Below the pieces are notes generated by a model, which saw only the letters and a program-made list of their open reading frames with translations, made no database searches and was not told the DNA's origin. This document shows, one piece after another, positions 38,501 to 49,068 of a stretch of 64,000 bases of DNA. Positions within the stretch are counted from its first letter, which is position 1, and each line of letters starts with the position of its first letter. The position numbers and the translations under genes were made by a program. Location of the stretch: the NCBI GenBank assembly GCA_964036275.1, contig OZ038440.1, forward strand, positions 558,001 through 622,000. The letters are read 5' to 3'. This stretch comes from Litoditis marina (lineage: Eukaryota > Nematoda > Chromadorea > Rhabditida > Rhabditidae).

Positions 38501-40420
38501 TAGGTACAGTGTAGTGTACGCAAAGTTTCTGTTATTAAACCTAAAAGTTAGAGAGAAAAAGGTGTATACCTCGAAGCATAAGTAGAAAATATAGGTAACT
38601 TTCTATAGTTTTCTTAGGTTTGTGTTTTTGGTTAGAGTGAGTAATTCATTCCTTTTCCAGTGGCTCATAATGGGATGACGTTCGATTTCAATGTTCTGGC
38701 CACTCGACTGGCTAAGGCCGGGCATCTGGGATCTCCGTATATGGGCATACCCGAACAGGTAAGAAAGAGAGGGAGAAAGAGAATGAGAGAAAGAGAGAGA
38801 GAAGGGAACATTCGTGATAATACACCCGGCGTTGACACCAACTCAATCGTTTCGCATGGTTTGTCTTCGGAAGAAATATGAACCAGATCTAACTCGTTTT
38901 AAAACCAGGAACCAGGACGAACTGGTGAATTGGGTAGACCTGTGCTTTTCGTAGTTTTTATAATATTGATTAACAGGTTTGGTTTGTTGACAGTCTGCTG
39001 GCTACCCGACATTTGGATGAACTGCGCAGAGAGGAAATACATAGGGCAGTCGTCAGGAGGAATTCGGGAACACAGGGTATGGTTCTCTGACGGAACAATA
39101 TTACAATTGAAATGATAATAATAGTAATAGTGATGATGATAAAGGTATTGAAAAGAATATGATAATAGTTCCATTTAAACTAAGTTTTGGTTAAAAGATG
39201 AAAGAAGAATGTATCGAGATATCAGTGACCTATTCGATTTCAGGTTCTCGAGATAATCAAGATGTGACACTAGCAAAAGAGTCTCCACTTCCTACAAGGT
39301 TCGTGGATATATTCATGTTTTTTATCAGAATATAGTATGTAACCGTGCTGGCAGCACCATAGGTTGTTGACAGTTTTGTTGATATAATTGGTTGTGACTG
39401 CTTCTCATATTTCACGAATATTCCGGTACATTCGTCATCCAGGCTCTTTCTTTCACTTCGAAGTTCACGTCTCTTTTTCAGTTTGGGAGATTTCGTTCGA
39501 TCACTACAAGACGAGAACACCTCTCCCGCAATGTATCGGGTGATTACCAAGGGGAATTGCATCAGGTTAGTATCAGAGGCTCTCGGGTCTCGGTACAATC
39601 TTTGCACTCGCAGTTTGCACCCACACCTTCCCAAACCTGAAATTTTACTTTTTTCTCTGAGTTCTGAGTGAGAAATGGTAGTGTTCCCCTCCCCCCCCCC
39701 CCCCCCCCCCCTTCAATTCTCCATATCTTCGTCAAGTTTTGGCCAAATGGTTTGGTTTGTAATGTTTGTATAATCCATCCTGACCACCTCTTACGAGCTG
39801 CGATGTGTTTAACAAAATTCACGCGGCTTTTTATTTGACTTCGTAAGGCAACTTGAAGCAATAATTACAGGATCGAGTCTTCTACTGGTCGTATAGTATT
39901 CGACAAAACTGCCTCCAAGAAGGAAAGCCGCAACTCGCTATCTGAGTTGTACTCTGACGTGAGTAATTGTGTCTTTTCCGTCATTTTGATAGAGAACATT
40001 TTACTTTTTAGGATAGGTTTCGTTTACAGTTTGTATTGATTGCTATTTTCTACCTAGATGAAAGATTTTACACGGATAATTCAGTTTTTCTTTGCCAAAT
40101 AACGACAGGTTTTTTTACAGCTGATTGGGGCCAAGTACAACTGTCACTATGCTCTTGATGACACCCACGCTCTTCTACAGGTAATATCATTGATTCAGTC
40201 TGGTTTTACTTTATTAAGGTTTGGCAAACATGACTGTTTTTTTTTTCTGTCGTTCGCATTCATATAACAATTAATAGATGAGTCATCTCGGAAATATGGT
40301 TATGGAAAGGGTATTACTGTTGATCTTGTTGCTACGAATGTTGTTTTTCAGGTCTGTCTGGCCTATGGCGCAGAGTTTATCAGATATTGCGACGAGAAAG
40401 CAGCTGAGTTTCCCTTCTGA
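34298..40420 (+). CDS. TREX-type 3'-5' exonuclease, paralog B
   Basis: Sixteen in-phase exons give 497 aa: 34298-34369, 35250-35317, 35602-35661, 36224-36349, 36586-36732, 37052-37188, 37446-37558, 37822-37933, 38332-38436, 38661-38758, 38977-39076, 39244-39298, 39482-39565, 39871-39958, 40121-40180, 40352-40420. DEDDh residues are Asp170/Glu172 (FMDLETT), Asp322 (VAHNGMTFDF) and His464/Asp469 (HYALDD), all intact. It is a tandem duplicate of paralog A: both share SQELL in exon 1, EMAFVAV/EMSFIAV, SELYS/GELYK and an FPF/FPY C-terminus. A 155-residue N-terminal extension holds the basic cluster RKRRRSQR, a likely nuclear signal, and acidic/Ser-Thr-Pro-rich disorder. The ExoII-ExoIII spacer (142 residues) is longer than in human TREX1 but shorter than in A. 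The start is supported by shared SQELL and an acceptor 14 nt upstream. Confidence 0.9.
34830..35080. repeat. GGTTCGG/CCGAACC-rich foldback in TREX B intron 1
   Basis: Left half carries CCGAACC units and right half GGTTCGG units. It resembles the interior of the element at 25745-26032 but with degraded ends. Confidence 0.6.
35486..35571 (+). repeat. (CT)n tract before TREX B exon 3
   Basis: About 80 nt of nearly pure CT ending 30 nt before the acceptor at 35601. It doubles as an extreme polypyrimidine tract. Confidence 0.9.
38205..38292. mobile_element. GTTTGTAG-family element in TREX B intron 8
   Basis: GTTTGTAGTTTGATTC at the left and GATCAAACTACAA at the right form terminal inverted repeats. 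It ends about 40 nt before the acceptor of the exon starting at 38332. Other members are at 6030-6112, 29080-29152, 42849-42950, 43643-43737, 49930-50008, 58241-58320, 60931-61012 and 63030-63095. Confidence 0.75.
39690..39711 (+). repeat. Poly-C run in TREX B intron 13
   Basis: Homopolymer of about 20 C; its length may be uncertain in the assembly. Confidence 0.8.
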
Positions 40421-41031
40421 TCATAATTTCCCGATATCTGATTGATTGTGTTTTTTTCATTTGAAATTTTAAGTTTTATTCGTCACATCAACATGTTACA
40501 TAATAGTGGTCCCTTTTCTCCTTTCATGTTATGGTTTCATTAATATAACCGACTAATTTATAAGATTTCGGTATTTTATAAAGGAACACTTCAAACCTTT
40601 CATCATTGTAGATATGTACTTTGTTTGTAATTTTTCCGCGATTGTTAGCACAATTTTTGTTGTTTATGATCTCTGTTTGCATTAATTTGTCGTTTTTATT
40701 GTTTGTCAACTTGTTTTTTGATAATGAAAGTTTCAATCATACTCTGTGGTCTGAATTACATTGGTTCTCGTCCTAATTTCCTTTCGAGTTCTGTTGTTTA
40801 TGATTTGTATTGAGCTAGAACTTACCCAAAGGCTCCACGAAGTTGTCAGAGCACGGAAAGAGTGCGTTAGGGAGGAGGGTGCAGAGCAGCTGGCAGCTAC
40901 CACACGTTCTGTGGAATTTCATTAAAAACATTGCTACAAACCAATATTTGTTTAGTTGTAAAAGGAATTAATGTAACTAAGATTCTGTCAGCTCCGATAC
41001 AAAGTTATATATTTGTTCAGTTGAAACAGGG
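40421..41031. other. TREX B-FAN1 intergenic region
   Basis: About 600 bp with no supported exon. A short GGAGGAGGGTGCAGAGCAG motif (about 40873) recurs at about 45711 inside FAN1 intron 12. An acceptor (TTGTTCAG, AG at 41019-41020) precedes the FAN1 start. Confidence 0.5.
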
Positions 41032-44000
41032 ATGGTTGGCCGTCCTGTGAAACCGAAAGAAGAGCCCCGACCCGTGTCTACCAAGGCCTCCATTACCACT
41101 GCGTTTGCGAGGCGAAAGGTACTGGATCATATATATTTTTTCAATGGAATAGACTTTATTGTACCAACGATTCAAAAGAAATGTATAAATTCAAAAAAAT
41201 CATGAAAATCATCAAAAAAATCATCATGAAAAAGAATACAGAATGCTTACATGCAAAAGGGGTGATTAGCCGATAAACTGTACTATGCGATCTAGATCAA
41301 CATGTTTATAGATTCAATCTTTCTCTGAATGAGTGTTTGTTTCTGTTGTCCCGTTCGTTCAGCGTTGTTCACGCGGACAACATTGAGTCTGTTTCTATTC
41401 AACGAAGTTACGAAATGGGAATTCAATGTTTATTCCGACGTGTATGATAACCGAACAATCATGAGCCGTGAGCAATTTTCTGTTCTGAATTCTGAATCCG
41501 CGCCGTTTTGCAGTCGTGTCCAGTCTGTGGAAACACCATCCATCCGGCCATCTATCGGGAACATTTGGACGATTGCCAGTTGAAAAGGGACGATAGTGAC
41601 TGCGAGGTACCTAATGTTTCGAACAAGTATTTGTGCGCGAGTCGAAAAGTTGGCGCTGAAATCCATCTCAAAACATTTCCGGTATCTATGCACAGTTTAT
41701 GTCAGTGTTATAGCTGAAGACAACTGAGTAACTACTCATCGACCTTTATGCCATTTGTAGAGTACTAGTTTATTTAGTATTCTTTTATGTAATGCATGGT
41801 CCTAGCCTATTCCTCCCAAACGGGCCAAGTTTGAACCCAGTAATACCTGTGGTTTTTATCCCCTGCTGCCTGGCAGCCACCATCAGTGCCGTATAATATC
41901 AGTAACATGATAAGTAACTACAAAAATCCCCTCTTCGTAACCATTTAAAGTGATCTAATGAATCTTGAAATCTTGTCAAGTTTGAAAAGAAAGGTATGAA
42001 CCAGCATATGTTCAGGTTTTGGAAGTTCTATCAGGGGACGAAGCCCGTGCTCAAAGGGCTGGAGCAGCCATCGAAATTGACGACAACGCAGATGAAGAAC
42101 CGATTCAGCACGATGTTGGACAGGAAGAGAATGATATAGCTGGTGGGAGTAGTGATTGATCCATATTTCACCTTAGCTCCCTCTCTCTTCTCGCTCTCTC
42201 TCTTTCTCTTTCTCTCTCTTCCTTTCTCTCTCTTTCTCTCTCGTTTCATCCCACAATCATCTTATCTTATTTGATCGACTGTGTGATTCTAGATATTTCC
42301 ACCCAACCCATTGAAGAGCCTCCCACACAAACGCGTCGCCGAAGTGCCCGTATCCTGACGGAAAGAACTAGGATAAACGGAGAGATAAAGCAAGAAGACA
42401 ACCCAGAACCAACGCAACAGAGGCAGGTTACCTCTTCAACAAGCATTGCCAAGGTTTCTCATTAGATAGGGGGTGCGAACAAGTCCGAAAAAAACCAAAC
42501 AACTTAACGCAAATGAATGGCCCTCATAAGTATGGTCATACAATTGTGAATTCATGTTCCGAATTTAGACGAAGTCATACAATTGTGAATTCATGTTCCG
42601 AATTTAGACGAAGTATGGCAGTGAAGAGAATCGCTCCACCCAGTCCTTCCCGGAAACGAATAGAGGGAGAGGGGAAGAAAAAGAGACCGGCTGGCAGGAA
42701 GGAGAAGAACAAGAGAAACAGGTGATCTCAGTTTGTCATGAACTATGTGCCTAAACTTAGATAAGTTTTGAAGTTAATTGCAGGCATTATGCTGTACTTT
42801 GAAATGCTAATTGATGTATAGGGTTCGATCTTATCAAAGGAAGTGAATACGGTGTATGCTGCCCCATCTGGCTGTGTTTGTAGTTTTGTCCTGTGGCTTT
42901 TCGGTTGAAGCTCGAGAATATTGTCGTGCATTGAGATCAAACTACAAATTGAATCATGAATGATGGAGAATAATTTCAGTCTCCCAATCTATGTTCTTAT
43001 ATCCCAGGGATACGACCCCCTTGCCAACGGCTGGTCCCAGCGGTGTTGTGGACAGTCCGGCCATAGAGGTCCCGCCCACCCCCGAGACAACTGGGCCCGC
43101 TCTGGTTGATGTCAAACAAGAGGTTCCCACGGCGACTAGCCTGATAAAGAGCATAGATGTGAGTGAAAGTAAAAAAAATAATAATAGAAGGATTTTTGTC
43201 ATGGCGGAATGTTATCTACGGGAATTTCTGTAGCTAAAATGTGTATTGAAGGATTCCGAGAGCCGAGTTAACTAGCAGCGCCGGATTTCTTCATTTTGCT
43301 GTCGAAAGACCTACTACTTATATTCCGCGTTACCGTCTTAGAGACAACTATGAAAAAGCTTGAGTTACTAAAGTCAAACTTGAAACTCGACTCAAAAAAA
43401 ATCGAAAACCTCAATTTTGGAACTCGACCTTATAAAGTCCACATTATTTTGTCAAATAGTGAAAACTATTTGCTCCAGGATCTACTAGCTGCCAAACCAG
43501 CGCCGAAGCTGGAGTTGAATGTGGATATAGCCACACTGAACCCATTGGAAGAGGAGCCGGTTGTTGCCAGAGGAGCCCCCTACTTTGTCACCTTCGCACT
43601 ACGAATGTTGAAAAGAGTGGGTTCTATCTATTTTCTGTTGCTATTTGTAGTTTGATCTCGATATTCACTAATTTCGACCAAAAATCCACGGAACCAAACT
43701 ACAAACACAGCCAGATAGAGCAGCATACATCGTACTGGTTTGTCTCGATAAGAACAGCCCCTATACATCAATTCGAAGTTCGCAGTACTGCCCAGTTTTT
43801 GCAATTAAAGAGGGACGATTATGTGGAGCAATTCCGTGACAACGGTCCTTTAAACTGCAATTGAAAAATGTATTACCGTTTGAAGGACTGAAGCGTTGCG
43901 ATTGGACCACATAATCGTCCTTCTTTAACCACACAACTAATCTAAATGCAGGCACATAGTTTCCGAGAGACTGAGATCACCTGTTGCTATGAGTTGGATT

Positions 44001-47000
44001 GTTATTCCGTTAATGGTGAAATTCTAGAAGTGGTGTGGTTGAATCGGAACAAATACCCAGTAGTCGGGAGTTTATTTGTGATTTTCATAAGCATGTTGTA
44101 ATTTATGACAACCTATTTCTGAGTTGCCGTTTTTGGTGATTAAGTTAGACTGTGTTCTTTGAACTATTGATTATTCAGGTGTTTTCCACCCCGATGACTG
44201 ACAATAGGAGGTATGACGAGTCCTTCTGGATGGGCGATATGAGGACGTTCGCCCGATTTCTCCAACTGGCCGACTCGGCCCGCCAGCTGTTCATGCGAAT
44301 GTTTCTCCGCAAACGGGCATGGCTCACCAGCGAGCGACTCCGGCAAAGGTACTTTTGACATGAGATTGGGGGGGGAGTGGAAACGAAACATTCTGACGCT
44401 GAGTTTCGCTATTTTAGCGAGGTTTATACTAGTTTTGGGTTGTGGGATTTATACTCGTTCACTATACAGTATGCTATGTTGCTATGAATTAGTAGTAGGA
44501 ATTGATCTTGTCTTTTTGAGCGTATATTGAAATTCTACCTGAGATGTGCGTAATTATGAATTAGCTACTGCTTCCGGTAGTTTCGGATTAATTAGCGTTT
44601 TGCTCCAGTCGTTTTTGGTTGAAGTAAACAACGTACATCTGTCGAACATTCACTTTATATGTGTTTTAGATATCCCGAATTGGCGGAAACCCTGGATGAG
44701 TCTCTCAGAGACCTGGAGGAACATTCATTTGTGGATAGTAGTGAGTTTATGTTTTGATTGGGCATATTTCTATGGGGGAAGCGGTTAACATCAACAAGTG
44801 TTGAATGAGAAACAGGAATAAAGAAAAAAAAGCATGAAAAATGAAATGACTGTAAGAGTCGAAAACTTCTATTTATCCGTTTCCATTGGTTACTTGTTTC
44901 CAGATTTGAAGTCCCCGCCGGATCTAGAAACCTCTCTGAAGCTTCTTCCTCTCCCCAACATGAAAAACGTGGCAAAACTATTCAAATTGGATATGACCAA
45001 GGTAGAAATTTTCCTGATGTTATTCTTTCACGACCTTGTAGTCAACAGTAAACTCTGTATCAGAGATGAACCGACTTTTTCTCAGAAAGTCATTATTCTA
45101 CATGATGCTCGTTTTCGAATCGAGTGTTCAGTTAACTGAGATGTCTTCTATATTCTGATCTGCTTACCTCAATGTCTCCTAGTCAAAACCGTGTCATCTA
45201 TCAACAAGTGTTTCAGGGGAAGAGCCAGCTGGCAGAAGATCTGATCGCCTTTTCTGTCCAGCAAAAGGGAATATTCGGACAGAAGGGGGCCGTGGCAGCC
45301 AGAATGCTAAAGGCGTAAGTTTTATGATGAGAAATGAGAGGTGGCTTCTTTTTATATATATTATTGTTTGTAATTATTGATTTTGAGAAAGGTTGTTTTG
45401 TAAGTTGGATCCGATTTCTTATAAAAAACTATATTTCATGAGCAGAGGTCATTCCTTTTTATACTATCCGCTTTTGGCTCAATGATATGCAATTCTGCAA
45501 GTTTAGTTAACTACTAGGTATTATCTATTAGGTTATTATCTTAGGTTGAATATTGTATGATTTCCAGAGTCAACCGCGAGCTGGGACCCTGTCACAGAGT
45601 GAACGAAGAGGCTAGTCGTCTGTTCAAGGTATTACTTTAGTCCATTTCTTTCATGTATGTTCTTTTTACTAACAGAATGAAAACTCTGAGCACAATAATA
45701 GTACGCTTCGGAGGAGGGTGCAGAGCAGAGATCAGGTTGAGCCTCAGATTGAAGACGTAGTCCCGTGAAGAACAGCTGGAACATTGCACAAAACGGGCTA
45801 CCTAACGCCAATGTCGAAAAATGTTTGCTTATTTCTGCAAAATCGTGAATTTTTACGTGTTTACATCGAAAAAGGGGCTCTTTGTCGGTAGCATAGTCAC
45901 ACCGTACCGGTGTGTGTCAAAAGTGTTGGCACTTGAACCATCATTGCACCAATTTTCAGGCTGTGTTCACCCTGTACACTCCTTCGGAAACGAATTCAGC
46001 GTTGGCCATCGATACGCCGAATATGAACATTGAGCAGGCAGTATTGTGAGTTCCCTCTTTATATTTACGCTCTCAGACCCTGGATTTCAAATAAAATATT
46101 GGGTAGAAAACCTTCTTACAAGACAGCACCCATCCGACTACAAAGTACAAAAAAGTTTGATACAAGCATGGGTTAGAGGAAAACAATGTTCGGATGATAA
46201 CTGAAAACATTATTTGTGGTTCGTTCAGTGTCACGTTCTTACTAGGTTTACCATGCTCCAAGTGGAGAATGGCTCTCTACGGTATCCCGCGCCCTCCCCA
46301 TGTCCATCCATCATCGACATTTACAGAAACAAGAAGAACCTTATGATGTACGTTATTATTGTTGTAGTTATGTTGACGTTTCATGTGATATTCAAACTGT
46401 TAGATTGTGTGAAAACTATTGAAAGCTATGGAAAGTCCTAGAAATAAAGTAATTGTCTCCGCTGGACACACTAAACGTGTCGAATTGTCAGAAGTGGCTC
46501 GGAATGTCCAATAATATAATGTTAAACAATACATAGAAACGAAGAAAAACAAACAATAATGATGGAAAAAATTCTTTCAAGGTATATCGAGGCAAAGGAA
46601 GTGGAGCTGTCAATGCTGAGTCTGATGAGCTGTCACCAGTACGACGAGGCCCTCAAGTTGGGGGAAAAGGCGAAGGCGTCACTGGCCAATGGGGAAGGGG
46701 CACGGTGAGTGGCTGGAGGGATAGTACAGTGGTTACTGTAGTGTTCATTTCCTGATGTGTGACATCACTTGGTCTATACGTATTAGTACTTCTGGTAACA
46801 GAGAAGTAGGCGAAGTCATCTTGCCCGGTATTATATATTCGTCCATTTTTCGAAGAATGGGGGGGGATGTATGAAAAGACTGTATGATATTGAGGTGACA
46901 CCATGTAATAGTATATTCAAAGCGCGTAGAGGGGAAGAGAGATAGAAAGAGAGAATGAGGGATAGAGGAGAGAGACATAGAAAGAAAGAGATAGAGAGAA

Positions 47001-49017
47001 TCAATTCCCTTCCAGTCTGATCCAGCCCTGTTCCTCTCTCCCCGCCTGTGTCCGTCGATTCACGTGTCCCTGGGTGCTGGTCCGTTGTGTCTCCCACGCG
47101 GCCTCTGTCATGGAGAAACAGAAGAAGTACGCACTAGCAATCAACTGGCAACGATTCCTACTCAACACACAATGTTAGTTTATTTTTAAAGTACTTTACA
47201 ACCATTGATATTGGTTGTAAAATGATATATGCGGGTAATTTTGTTAAAAATACTGTGTTAGTGTTGGGGTTTTTTGTAGAACAATACTTGATAGCAGGCG
47301 AGATTATACATTACCCTAAGTTGTCGAATTGGATAGATTGGTTGGTCGCCATTTGTATATAATTATGAGAAAATCTAGAACAAGGACAAGAAATGAAAAG
47401 AGGGATGATTTATAATAGAATAGAATATAATGTTTATTCGCGATTGAACACGTGTCTTTCCACATTGGTATATGTGGCACTCCAATTACGAGAAAATGGT
47501 AAGATGTACGTATAGTTTCCTCTGTTACGCTGTCATGTTCTGTTTACTATGTTAACTGTTTCGTGCTCATTCTATTACCTATTTCTATCTACAGTACTCT
47601 ATCCGTTCTGCATGGATTCGCGTGGCGCGTGGTGGGACCGATTGGCATTGAACCTCCATTCTCATATGAAGGAGAAAGAGGAGGCGCTGGAGGCGATTAC
47701 AGAGGGAATGCGGGATGCGGCTGTCAAGGAGAAGGACAGACTACTTCTACAGGTTCGCATTCAATTGACAGCTAGTGGCGTGTTCAGTTCAGTGGCCGTA
47801 ATTTGTAAGCTCAAATAGTCGGATAAGCTATTTGAGCAAAATTTCAATAATCAACTCCTGATTGAGGCCACGACATTTCTGATATGTGTTTGGGTAATCA
47901 CGTGTAGGTTTGCCAGTTTCACACACTAGGAAGTTATATATCAGAACAGGTAACTTGGTAGTCCGTAAAACGTTATTTGAATTTCACTCAAATAGCTTAC
48001 CCGACTACTTGAGCTTACAAAATTCAGGCCGCTGGCTGTCAATTAAAGGTCGAAAATGTGTGTAGATGACAACCACACAGATTCTCTGCATATTTTCAAT
48101 TCAACGGATGTGGCAGAAACATGAAACTTGTGGTTATACGAGTTTCAGGTTTTTGCTGAATTAGCCAAAAACAGTTCATATATGCATGTTTCAATTTTTT
48201 TTTAAATGTCCAACGTTTTCAGGATCGAGCCGTACGCATCTCACAGGGAGATTTCCTGGAACAAGTGGTCATCATGGAGACTGTAAAGGTATTTTCCCAA
48301 GTCCCTACCTCGAAAAAAGTTTTTCAACGGGTGTCCCTGATCTATGTTCGATTCCAATGATTTCCACGTGATTATTCGCCAAAGGTTCTTTTTCATAAAA
48401 AAAAGTCACACCTTTCTGATATGTGTGTCGAATTATTCGTCATTTTCATTTCATTTGTAGAATTTGAGCCAGATCCATCATTTTCACCCCCACTCCATCG
48501 AGAATTGCTACAATAATGAGAGCCGGTTCTTCGGCAGTTTGAACTCTCTTTACACATTGTTATTCGGTAGGATTGATCTATAAACATCATATGATTTCAT
48601 CAATCATGTATCATAAATATTTTCTATACATAGAATCCGGTACGTTTTTTATAACTACTGTGGGAACGGATAAAAAGGAGAAACACGGTTTTTTGTTTGT
48701 TATGACCCATGAAAATGGTTAGTACTCGATGTTGAGCCTTTATTTATATGTACAGATTAGCTCAGCTAAGAAAAAGCTGTCAGCAGCGTGTAATCACGTG
48801 TGGTAACAATTTAGCAGATCTCAGGACTCTCATTAGCTCTGATTACGTCCTCGTACGCGATCGAAGCTCTAGAGACAACATAGAAAACGATTAGGAATAC
48901 CTCACTACTTTCTCTAAATTTCGAATTGTCTTCTCTTTGTGGTGTAGAAGAAAGGGCCTAGCTGTTTCAGCCTACTACATCGAACAGTTGTGTTAACCTG
49001 ATGAAACACTCGTACCA

Positions 49018-49068
<51 letters not shown>

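Noticed and set aside
24439..41032. DLST, TREX A, TREX B and FAN1 as a trans-spliced operon
   Set aside because: Same strand and acceptor-before-ATG fit, but gaps of 0.6-2.1 kb are long for known animal operons and DLST has its own AATAAA. Kept only as a possibility.
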